Assembly (NCBI GenBank): GCA_959347315.1
Contig: OY365808.1
Span: forward strand, 2,825,954-2,889,953
Origin: Bimastos eiseni
Lineage: Eukaryota; Annelida; Clitellata; Crassiclitellata; Lumbricidae
Reading direction: 5' to 3'
Length of the DNA: 64,000 nucleotides
A program made the position numbers and the translations under genes. Below are positions 49,110 to 61,900 of this stretch, piece by piece. Every line of letters begins with the position of its first letter. Position 1 is the first letter of the stretch. The notes beneath the pieces were generated by a model. That model saw only the letters and a program-made list of their open reading frames with translations. It was not told the DNA's origin and did not search any database.

Positions 49110-52100
49110 ATGAGCGGTCTTTCTAGGGGCGAGGCGCATACAATTTTAGAGCTCCCTTTAGGTAATGCCACCACTTTTGCTTAGATCATAGTTTTGATGT
49201 CGTGTTCAGCTGTGATTGTATGGTGCGCAATGCCTCCCGTGTTTAGCAGTTGCTCTGGAAATACAGTTTCAATGCAGCTCTTTAATATTTGACTTTTGTT
49301 TCAGTAAACCTCTTAAACATTAGCATTATCTTGTAAGCGGTGCAGATTGCATACAAATAAAGGAATGCTCGCAGTGCTGTCTAATGAGTTGCGTGAATTA
49401 TCGGAACTCTTCAGTGTACTACAAGCGGCAGTAATACAAATGCCTAAAAAGGACTTATTGATTATAAGTCATGTATGGTACCAGTTGCATTGCTGCCTTT
49501 TAGATCTGGTAAATATGTCTAACGTTTGCAGAGTGGTACTATGCAATATTCGCTTACTTGAAATGGTATCAAGTTGTCAAAGCTGCAATTTGCATTTAGT
49601 CAAACAGTTAGTCAACACCTGTAAGGGAGGTGAGATTCCATACCTCCCTATATGCATCCATTTTCTATCAAATGCACTAGTAACTCACTAGCTACAATCA
49701 AACTCATTATAAAGTCAGGTGTGATTTTTCTGTGTGTTTTCTGAAAACATAATTTGCTTGTTCATAACCAAATATAGCAGAAATTTTAGTTCAGTCAATA
49801 GCTAGTACATATACTAGAGTAACATGTCCTTCAATTATGTGTTTTGAAAATGAACCAAATTTTATTTGTTAGGAAAACTTTTTTAATGAAAGCTGCTTGT
49901 TATTCAAATTAGTGTTTCTATTAAATGAACTGGCTTGATTATATAGGTTTATTAAACTGAGGATGATGCACAAATTGATTTATTTGAGATTGTTGTGCCT
50001 GAATTGCCAATATTAGTAGTGATTTACAATTTTAAATTACTCTAATGTCTTCATCATCATCAAAATTTGAATTAATTTATTTTGGCTTTCAAAGGTTTGA
50101 ACGAACTTAAATGTTGTTAGTTGTGTTAAGTTAGAAGTCAGATGTTATTTCTCGTATGTTATTTTATTTTAACAACCAATTTGCGAAACAATTTTATTTC
50201 ACTAATTAATGCCAGTGAACAAGCTGTTCTCTCTGATGTGGCTTTTTTTGTAGTGATGTGGGCATTTATGAGATTTACATTATTACATTACATTTCTGTT
50301 ATCAGTTGACTTTTAAAATCTCTTCTTATAAGTAAAATTTATTCTACAAAAGAGTCTCTGTGATGATCAACACATATAGCAGTCCCATATAACCATGATC
50401 GGCTGTAGATTAAAAAATGCATTGTCCTGTGTTTCTACATGTTGAGGTATGCATGCTCAGAACATTATAAAATTTGGCCTAAAAATTACATTTTAGTTCT
50501 CTTCTTTTACACGAGTAGAATGTTTTTCGTAAATTACGCTCTCAATCTCCATTTTGCTTCAATTCATTGTGGATTAAAAATTTATTTTCCAAGCCAGTAA
50601 CAATAACGAGTAACTTCTATTATTCTGGTGTCTTATGCTTAGCACATCGATTGATTATTTCGAATTGTATTTGTTAATATTTGCTGAATGATTTATGTTT
50701 TTAGAATTAAACACCGAAACTAGATTCAATTACGCATTTGTTAACTTTTTAATATTTAAGTTATCTCTTGCAATCAATAGATTCTACAGAAATTCAGGTC
50801 TAAAATTGAGTACTAAACTAAAGACTGAGAACAGATTTTTGAAGAATGTTTAATTTTTGCAGTGTTTAAGTGATCTTTTATTGTATATGGTTTTTTAGAT
50901 AAATTAGCTTTACATCATTGAGTTGGAATGCCATTTGTAGAATTCTCCATCCTCCATTTATAGAATTCTCCATCCATTTATGTCTGTCTGGGAATTTTCA
51001 GTGTCTCTGTGTATGTCTGTGTGGTTCAGTCTTCATGTCTGTCTGTGTAATTGTTGAGTGTAGGAGCTGACTTAGATGCTATTCGAACCAGTTACAAAAG
51101 ACTGGCAAACAAGTGGCATCCAGAAAAACATCCAAAATCAGAGGAGGCTTTTAAGGTATGATACACATTTCACCTGTCCTTATACCACTATTGTATCTTT
51201 GACCTCTTATGGAATAACTATTCAGAGGCGCTGTCAACATGGAGAAAAGCAAGTGCCTTTAAAGAGTGAGAGGTTGATGGAGAGAGGACAGTCATTAGTT
51301 TAGCTCTAAGTGATGGAGCAAGGTCATTCCAGGTAGATGGACCCACAAAAGCAAACAGCAAAAGTGAATTCCTGTCACTCGCCCACTCACTTCATGGCTT
51401 TCTTGCTCCCTTACTCACGCTCCTTCCCTCCCCTCTCCTCCATTATCCCTTTCCTCCATTCCTCGCTGTCTGTCGTCCTATCCGGTGTGGTCTTATCACC
51501 TGTATGCCATACAAATGAATCTATTCATATAGTGATTGCAATTCCTATTGCTAGCCTTCTTTGTTTTACAACTCATTGGAGTTGAGGGAGCATTGTATAT
51601 GCTTATTATGATTATTTTTGTAATTGTACGTTGTTTGATTGTTCACGATGTTCCTGTAGTGTAAACTGGTTTCTTGCCTGTGTTGAACTTGTTACTGTCT
51701 GTGCTGAAGTGTTTTCTTTTATGTTGAACCGGTTCTTGTCTATTTTGAATTGGTTCTTGACATTCCTTTATTCCTCCCTTCATTACCTGTCTCTATGTCT
51801 GCCATCCCTCATCTGGCTCAAAGCCTACCTGCCTACCTCTCTCCCTACAATCATGCTTATATTGAAATAAATACGTATAAGCTGCTCTACTCTTTAAGAA
51901 TTGATTTTTATGCGATTCCCATGTGTTCAGATCTTATTGCTCTATTAATTAAATTTTAATTGATTTTTAGCTTTTTCAAAAAATCAGTCGAGCATACAGA
52001 AGACTTATCGAAGACAATGACAGAGGTCCAATGGATGCAGTAAGTTCATGCATTACGATACATTACACTGCCTTACATCAGATACTTTACACCACCTTAC

Positions 52101-52927
52101 ATCAGATACTTTACACCACCTTACATCAGATACTTTACACTGCCTTACATAAGATACTGTATACCACCTTACATCAGATACTTTACACCGCCTTACATCA
52201 GATACTTTACACCGCCTTGCATCAGATACTTTACACTGCCTTACATCAGATACTTTATACCACCTTACATCAGATACTTTACACTGCCTTGCATCAGATA
52301 CTTTACACTGCCTTACATTAGATACTTTATACCACCTTACATCAGATACTTTACACCGCCTTACATCAGATACTTTACACCACCTTACATCAGATACTTT
52401 ACACTGCCTTACATCAGATACTCTATACCACTTTACATCAGATACTTTACACTGCCTTACATCAGATACTTTACACCGCCTTGCATCAGATACTTTGCAC
52501 TGCCTTACATCAGATACTTTACACCGCCTTACATCAGTTACTCTACACCGCCTTACATCAGATACTTTACACCACCTTACATCAGATACTTTACACCACC
52601 TTACATCAGATACTTTACACCGTCTTACATCAGTTACTCTACACCGCCTTACATCAGATACTTTACATCACCTTACATCAGATACTTTACACCACCTTAC
52701 ATCAGATACTTTACACTGCCTTACATTAGATACTTTATACCACCTTACATCAGATACTTTACACCACCTTACATCAGATACTTTACACTGCCTTACATTA
52801 GATACTTTATACCACCTTACATCAGATACTTTACACCGCCTTACATCAGATCTGTGGCAAAAATCAGAATTCCTGAAGAATGTTGAATCATTAGCACAGT
52901 GAAGATTAGCACTGCGAAGATAATAAT

Positions 52928-52965
<38 letters not shown>

Positions 52966-55900
52966 ATAAATGTCATTACCATCATCATCATCACCATGAC
53001 CGCTGCTGCTGGAAATATCCAGACTCTCTAACCTGTGTTCTCTTCCTGCAGAACCTGTTTTGCTCTTTCTATTACTCTCAAAACTTTCCTCTTTGACTGG
53101 ACCTGGTTTGAAAGTGCCTCTTAGTAGTTATCTTATAGAGGTGCTATATAAATTACATAGATAGGCAATGACTGCTTCAGAGGAGGGTTGAGCCCTTGCT
53201 CTCCATGGGACAATGCAAGCATTATTTCCAATCGGCCACTGGACAATTCAGTGACAAATTGTAGCATGTTTAAGCACTGTTACCTTGAATTGGTGCTATA
53301 TAAATATCAGATTTAAATCATGACCTGTGATCTGTTCATGATTTTGTTTGTCAGACGGAAAATGTGTTTTCATGGCCAGTATTCATTGACTACTTTCTTT
53401 ATTTGCATGCACTGCAGTCTTAATTACCATGCGATGATGTGAGTTCTCGTTGTGTACCAGTTGAAATGTATCCTATATTGTATAAACAGCAGCTCTTAAT
53501 CCTTCTGTGTCTACGAACGCCTGATATAGTTGTACTAGAACACTAAGTAATGTAATGTGATCGAGCATTTATATAGCGCCTCTTCAAGATATCTACTCAG
53601 AGATGTTAAATGCAATATGATCAAATATAAAACATATCAGTTGGCGAAACTCTGTTAGCTGAAAAGTGTCGCCAGTAGTGGGCCCACGAACAAGCGTGGA
53701 ACCAACCAATGGATTGCCATTGACAACTGACAGATAGCATAGTATTCAGAGTATCTTGGCCAAGTTGCGTTAATAGGGTAGAGCAACGACTATGGAAAGT
53801 GTTGTAAACTGTCTGATGAAGAAACACATATGTTTGTCATGTGTTGCAAGACTTATCCAATTGTTGGTCTAAGCTAATTATGTTCAGAGCATATTTCTTA
53901 GTCACAAGGCACTAATCGAAGGTTGTTGAACAAAGAATGAAGTAGTGAAAACTAGTAATTATTGAAATTTTAGTCAAAAACTGTGATATGTTGGTTGGAG
54001 AAGTAAGGTTGAAATTTTAGTCACAACGCCGCCACCTAGCTAAGGAGGACTAGGCGTCCTTACGGGGATATGGGAATTGAACTCTGTTCCTCAGCTCTGT
54101 ACCTTAGTGTGTTATCCATTACTTCTATGGCCCTCAGCATGACTACTTAAATCGACTAATTTTTCTGAATGGTTGAGTTTTGTGTGTTTTATATCATGCC
54201 TTACAGGGAATTGCTTTTTAAATCTTGGCATTACGTTTTTTTATGTTGCAGAAAGAGATGTATAGTCTTTACCAACAAACTGTCTATTCGAACGACTGTC
54301 ATAGTAAGTGTCAACGATTGTCATATACCAAGTGTGTTTTATTGGGCTATTTATATAACACCTTTATTCTATCATATGACTCACTCAGCTTTTGGATTAT
54401 TATGGCTGATGTACAGAACTCTAGAAATTGTCATTATTATTATTATTATTATTATTACTATTATTATTATCCTATTAAATGTCATTAATTTTTTTTATAC
54501 ACATTCCACAAACTGGTATGTGTAAACACATGAGTTGCAAACTATTTAACATCTGTAGCCTTCTGCATTGAAACGTATGGGCTAATCACGGAAGGATGGA
54601 GGATTGCGTTGTAGTCCAGCGGTTTGTGCGTTTGGCTGTTGATTTAGAGTTTGGAGTTCAAATCCTCCACGAGGAAAAATATTAATTTCAGGTTTTCTGC
54701 TTCATTTGTTCCCGCTCCCCGTCAGCTCGCCATGATGAGCACTTTGACCCTATGCTGTCAGAGGGAAAGGACTGGCCACTCTTCCTCATATGCCAAGGCT
54801 AACAAAATGAAGTTGCTAAGGTTTCATACCCATGGGTCTCTTTGAGGGCTTGCTTTAAGGCTTGCTTCTTCTTTTTTGCTCGTGCAAATGCTTGCAGACT
54901 TAGCAACAAGACAAGTTCATTCTTATTTACCGCAATTTGCATAACAGATTTGTAAAGTTGAATGTTTGTGTAAGAATCAATAGGGAGAATGATCCCCAAG
55001 ACGAACCTAGGTCCTATAGGCTGGACCACACTACTTCACAACTAGCAGTTGGGTGGGATAGAATGAGGTAATTGGTTTTAAGGTAACTTTGAAGACTTGA
55101 TCTTCATGCGTCTTAACTTCATTGTGCCAACCAGTGTAGGTTTAATCATTGCTCTTTAGGACTACGACTTGAGCTCCTCGCTGTGTCCCGTTCACAGTTT
55201 CTCCAGCTCCTGAAGTCTGTTTTATTCTACCGTGGTTTTGGTTAGCAGTGCCACTGATGAATTTGTCTTGAAATGGTGCTATATAAATGCCATATTACAA
55301 CTCCTGTTTATCAGTGACCCCAAGCTATTGCATGTTTACTAATTTACTAATTGAAATTTAATCTTGTCAATATTTGGTCACCAGATGGAGTAATGGACAA
55401 TTACTCGGAGTCGGATGATGGTGATTCGGATTCTTCGTACGAAGCCGAAGATCTGGGTAGAAAATTCAGAGGTTACCATTCGAACAAAATCTCGGGTACG
55501 TATGATTGTTGAGGGATTGTGCTATCGAGAATCAAGAGTGTATCGTATCTTTTGATTTATATGGCACCTCTTGCAGAATCACTATTCAGAGCATGGAAAC
55601 CCCATCCTAAAAGAAACACCTTTAAAGAGTGAGAAGTTGATGGAGAGAAGTAAGTCTCTTAGTTGAGTGCTTAGTGATGGAGGAAGTAATATAGCATTCA
55701 GTGATTTATTTGGCTGAAATTACAGATGCATAGCACTGTCGATTGTGTGGTAATTGGAAAGTGACGCCTAATAAATACATTATAAGAATATTATTAGGGA
55801 AGAACCAAGACTCGACTCGAATACTCGACTGGGCTAAATATCGTAGTGCTTGGCATGACTCGAGAAAACAATGGGTTCGATATTAGCAAAAGTTGGCTTG

Positions 55901-58900
55901 TGGACAATTGTGTTTCATGTTTTTTACAACTTCCTAGTGTAGACAAGTACAACCAGAAAATTCGTAAGAATTGTGCAAACTGCCAAAATAGCAATCAAGA
56001 GATTGAGACTTTTTATTCGATACTCTGTACTCGGCAGGAAATTGACAATAAGTTCATCCCTAAATATTATTTATAACACTAACTGCTTTTAAGTTGTTGG
56101 AAGCAATGAGTTTGCCATGTTTTGCTGTTCTTGTGACTTTTTCAGATGAAGAAGATGACGATGAACACAAAAGCAATGGCTTGACAGACGAGGTAAGAAC
56201 AGTGGGAGGGGGGCAATTTATATTAACGACAATTTATATAGAGCCATACATAAGTTAGGCCTACATGGCAGTATAAGTTTCCAGTGTAAGTGGTTAGACT
56301 ACGTGCTGTGTCTCGATCTCGCAGTTTTCTAATATCTATACATGGCACATAATAATCTAATGTTGTGGATATGTTGCGGACAAAACAGGTGATGGCTCTT
56401 GAGGTGTTTTGTTCTCTTAACCCCATAAAAGGCATAGGTTACTTATTTTTTGGTGGGTTGGAAGAAATAATGATAATAAAGATCAAAACTTCTGTTTAAT
56501 TTAAATCTAACAAACTGCTGTATTATTACAAGTACGGTACGAACGAATGACAGCAAGTTATTAGAGGAGTCAAATTTGACTGTCTGCAGCCATGCAAGAC
56601 AACCATTTCGTTAAGAAGGGCTGTAAGGGTTGAACATCAACACAACTGAAAGATTCGTAGGAGGGATTGCTTGATAATATAGGGCAAAGGTTCGTAGAGT
56701 AATGGTTGTGGCATTGGCGTGCTCTGCAGAGGATACGACTTTGATTCTCGTTGCCGCAAAGGTCGTGTCGTCCTTTTGTTAGGTGGTGGGATTGCTTGAA
56801 TTTGATATATAACGTGATGGTGCCTTGCATGACTGAAGGCAGTTAAATTCAACTCCTGTGATAACTTTTCATGAACCATTCATATTATGCAAAACAACTT
56901 GAACATTGAATTGAAATCTTTGAAGTTGGACTGGTTTTGATTATTTGTTTTTGTGCAGCAGAGACAAAAATTTGCAAACGAACTTATTTCCGAAGAAGAA
57001 AAGAGGAAAAAGAAATTGGAAAAGCGCAGATTAAAGAAAAAAGTATGGCCTGAAATTTATAAATTTGCTTTCTGCTTTTATCTATTCATTTATCCATTCA
57101 GTTTAACATTTTTATAGCACCCATCAAGAAGTCTACTCTTAGGGGCTCCCAACCCAACCATGGCGATGCAAATCAGTCTTAAGCAGCTTGTAAAACAAAG
57201 GCGCATTATTCCTTGGCAAGAGTCGCATCTCTAAGGTGGAAGGGCTAACAATTGAGAAGGCTCAGTGCTGTTTGGTCTATGTACCTTGGCTGCTAATGGT
57301 TTAGATTATTTGATTAGAATGACTTTCTTGAATTAATTGACTGAAGTTCAGGGAGAGATTATGACATTGAGACCACCAAACCTATGTAATGTAATGACGA
57401 CAATTTATATAGCACAGCGAAGTATTTCTGGGGCGCATTACAATGTCATTAGAATGCAGTACGTGTAGTTGCATTTAATATACTTTCAATTGTTCTTCAA
57501 TGAAAAAATGATACTTTTGACATCTTGAAATGTGTACATGTCATTCATTCATTTGGATCATCCTAAGCGACTCAATTTTATGAGATCTACTCAAGAGGTG
57601 ACTCATATCTTTAGACCCCAGACTGCCCTTGCCTCGGACTCATATCTTCCCTTGACTCGGACTCATGTCTTCCTTTGACTTGGACTCGTGTCTTACTTTG
57701 ACTCGGACTCGTGTCTTACTTTGACTCGGATTCATGTCTTCCCTTGACTCTGACTCGAATTGTCCGCAGACCTGAACTCTCATCCGGTCACTTGGCGCTT
57801 CCATTTCCCCTCTTCTGATCGTGCCTTCAATTCATTGTTCGCAACATAATTTCTCATATTGTTCATTCATTGATTACTCTTCATTGCAATCTTGATATAC
57901 TGAACATAAGTAACAAATTTTCCAGCAACGAAGAGAGAAGAAACGCTTAGAAAAACAGACCACAGAACAAATTCAGACTGTGAAGGTTTGTTCCTCCATT
58001 TGCCTTCTTCGTTTCTTTGATTTATACTTCTACATTTAGAAAATTATTACCGAATGAGAATTAGTCTCAGCAACCCTCGATATTTATCAAACCAACGGAT
58101 TCTTTGTGTTACTTATTCTGTTATTGTGCAATATATCTTTGCTATTTTTGAATTGTTGTATTTTTTCTGCTATTTTAGGGGTATTTTCCCTAATGCGCAT
58201 ACATACACTCTTGTACACTCTTTTCTTGATCTTGAAGGTACAAGACTTGCCAAAGAAAAATGGAAAAGTAAAAGAGGAGACACAGGTTGTAAAGGAATCG
58301 AAAGAGCTGAACAGTTCAAAGTGAGTTGGATTGATTAAGCTTTGAGCGCTACTCAGCACGCCATCCCTTGACTCAGCCCAACCGACTCTGTCTGACTCAT
58401 TGTTTATGACTTCCCTCCGAAGTTATACAGTGATCTTGGAGTAACGACCTTGATGTTCAGATCTGCAATAATATAGAAATATATGTACATTGTATGTGTA
58501 CATATATGTGTGTGAAGAAGTGTGTTTATGAGATGAATGTTATTGTAAACTAAGTTGTGACAGCTTGGTTCTTGTATTTTGCGAATATTTAATTCAATTC
58601 TCTCGGAACTTCTCCCAATTGATGGATTTCAACCTGGATTTTTCCAATGGATCACTAATTTTGATTGACTCTAAACATCTATCCACTGATGTCCTGGGCA
58701 TCATACAATGTGTTTAAATGATAGTATGTGTGATATCTCCTTTATAGGCAATTCTGATTTATAAATGTAATTTGCCAACTAGTGTGTTTTTCTAATGATC
58801 ACCAACAGCAATATGGCACTCAGTTTAGCTATTGTGGCTGGAGATTGTTAGTTTGTGTGATTCTTTTTCAGGTTTGATCTTTCATCAAAGTCCGATTCAG

Positions 58901-61900
58901 AAGTAAGACTTGCTTGTTGTTTGCAGTCGTGTCATGAGAGAGTTTGTGAAGTATGTCTATACAGTAAAGTATGTAATGTGAAGTATGTACAGTAAAAGTA
59001 AAATATGTTAAGTCACCATTGTTTTCGTGGAACGTTCACTGGCCAAAGACATTTGCTTTTTCATTCATTCAGTTTAACATTTATATTGTGCTACCTCAAG
59101 AAATCTACTCAAAGGCACTCCCAGCCAAACCACAACGATACAAATGAGTCCTGAGCAAATACTCGTTAACTACAGTCACATGTCTAAAGAGAGTGTGTTC
59201 CAGTTGGAGGGGCCAGCAACTGAGAAGACATGGCGCTGCTTCGTCGAGGTGGTTGCACGGGCCACCAGAAACTCGCTACCACAGGAAAACCGAAACTAAA
59301 ACAGGACAGCAAAGCTCTCACAGATATGTTGGCCTTTCCCCCTGGAACACACTCCCCTTAGAGATGAGACTGTTGCCAAGGAGTAATGCGCCTTTGTTTC
59401 ACAAGTTATTAAGGACTGGATGGACCTATAGTGCCTCCGAGTAGAATTCTTGAGGAGAGCTACCGTATATAAATGTTAAAATGAATTAATGTATTGACTG
59501 TTACTTTCATGATGTAGGTTGATTGTGAATTTAAAGAAACTTAACTGTTCGTCTGAATCTGTGGCATTTTAAATGACACTGTGATTGAATTGCTTTTATC
59601 AGGAGTTGAATATGAATGCGGCATTTTATACGCAAGTGACGAAAAAGAAAAAACCTGCATCAGATATCGAAATCAATAGAGCAGCAGAAATTAGACAACC
59701 ACCTATACGAAACGATGAGGTAGAGGGGCGATTGTTATAAAAGTTATTCCCTGCATCTCTTATATTACCCTGCTGGACCTGCACATACCTGTACACGCAC
59801 GCACGCACACACACACATATATATCTACATATACATGCATATTCACAAATGAATATTATATACACATTGCCTGCAAGTAACTTCATATGCAGAAATATGA
59901 GAAATGCCCAGGGTCTGTTATTAACTGACTAACCTCCCACCTTCATATGTCTATATGCTGAGGCTAAGGAAATGAAGGCGCTAGCACTTTGTATCTTGAT
60001 TTCCTCAGAGCCAGGGAACAGGGGATTCTTTTTCTTATTGTATAAACTGATTTGGTTGATTTTTATTGGTGAGAAGATGAATTTGTGCTCAGTTGATTTC
60101 TTGTGTGTGGAAGTGGTTATTGTCTGTGTTGAACTGTTTTTTTGTGTTGAACTGGTTATTGGCTATGGTGAACCAGTCTACTTTGAATTGGTTCTTGTAT
60201 GTGCTGAACTGATTCTTGTCTGTGTTTAACTGATTCTTGCTTGCTCTCATTATGGTTCTTGTCTGTGTTGAATTGGTTCTTTTCTGAATTGAACTGGTTT
60301 CTTGTCTTTGTTGAACTGTTTCTGTGTTGAACTGGTTATTGTATAATTTGTACTGGTTCTTGTCTCTGTTGAACTGGTTCCTGTCTGTGCTGACCTGGTT
60401 TCTTGTCTTTGTTGCAGATAGGAGAGGCAATCATCATTCAGAGTAGGCAGTTTGCAAGTGAGTAGCCACTGTTTGTGTTCATTTACTAAATATTTTTGAT
60501 GCTTATTTGAGGCTAATTACCACTCTGCAATTACGACCTTGTGACTGTACTTTTTTGTTGAGGCGCATTAACTTTCACTTATTTGGCGGTTGCTCTTATT
60601 TAGTCTTTGTTTACAACTGACTTTGGTTTCCTGTGCTTTTAACTGGCTTTGGTATTCTTTGCTTACACCTGATTGGTGAATGTGTTTTTCCAGTTGAGGG
60701 AAATACCCGTGCTAATAATGGCCATTTCCGTGAGGCAGTTGATCTCTTCTCGAAAGCTATAAACCTGGACTCGTCTGATTTCAGGTAGACCTTTTTCAAA
60801 AAAATCTGCCTAGTCGCTGATTATCTCTAAATAATAATAGGCAGTTTACATAGTTTATTTGTAATAGGTTGTGTTAGGTAGTAATCGTAATACTGTCTCC
60901 TCTTAATGAAGATAATATTATTGCAGTTAAAGAAGTTGGTCTACTGAGCATTCCAGGTCAACTTTCATTGGCTGTGATTCAAACTAAATGTCTTTTGAAC
61001 CACTTAAGAACTGTATTATGTTAGGCTTGCACTTTGGTCGTGAACTTCTTTATCCCAGATTCGGGTTTTGCTGCAGTGGGTCCATCAATATGGAATGACC
61101 TTCCCAGGCAGTCCAGAGTAGGATTCTTGTGGGATATCACCCAACATCTGTTCGTTGCTTAAGGACCTTCCTTTTCATGGGCGTAGCACTCTGAGAGCTA
61201 CTCTGAATTGCCGACTGAGAGAGACACTACATAAATATCCATACAAGATAAAATAATTAGATAATACGTATGCTTGACTTCTATATAACATCTCATTAGA
61301 AATTGTTCTTGAGTTTGTTTTACATGTTGGAAGCATCTCTTGCTCAAGGCACAGACAATGCTTCTGAAAGAACATCTTAAGTCATTGTTTTTTTTTATAT
61401 CTGCTTGTTAGTGAGTATGCAAGAATATCCTTTAATGAACCCATTTACCTTCTGCTCTTTGCTGTACAAATAACTTATGGTTGATAAAGAATATACTTCA
61501 CTGCTATTGTGTTTATTTACAGGTTTTTTGGTAATAGATCCTTCTGCTATGAAAGATTAGAGGAATTCGATAAGTAAGTAGAGCCGTTCATAGCAGTTGA
61601 CACTCTTTACTAAAATCTTGGCTGTAGGAAAACTTACCGCTGAGAAATTGATATAAAATAGGTAGACGATAGAACATTAGAATTTATAGTGTGATATTTG
61701 GTGTGCTGTTAACCATGTCTTGTAGTTAGACATAGACCAATACTTTTTTCATTGGAGTGTTGTGTAAGCATCATCATATCGTCTAACATTCTTAATGTAA
61801 TGCTTGACATGTGATGTATGTAATGTTGTATTCGTAATGTAGTATTTGTGCTATGTCGTTTGTAGTGTTAATTATCGGGGTGTTTGTGTTTGTAGGGCTT

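Larger units (their letters stand above)
51064..52039 (+). other. J-like domain exons with HPE instead of HPD
   Basis: Two exons, 51064-51155 and 51971-52039, carry helices II and III of a J domain. The loop codons CAT CCA GAA give His-Pro-Glu. The Asp of HPD is required for Hsp70 ATPase stimulation in known J proteins, so this is a J-like module that may bind without stimulating. Confidence 0.8.

Noticed and set aside
49347..49691. 114-codon ORF in the first intron of the TTC31-like gene
   Set aside because: No recognisable domain, no splice-compatible phase with neighbouring exons and no homologue that I recall; probably chance.
52060..52852. CRISPR-like regular array
   Set aside because: Units are contiguous 24-mers without spacers in a eukaryotic intron; this is a minisatellite.
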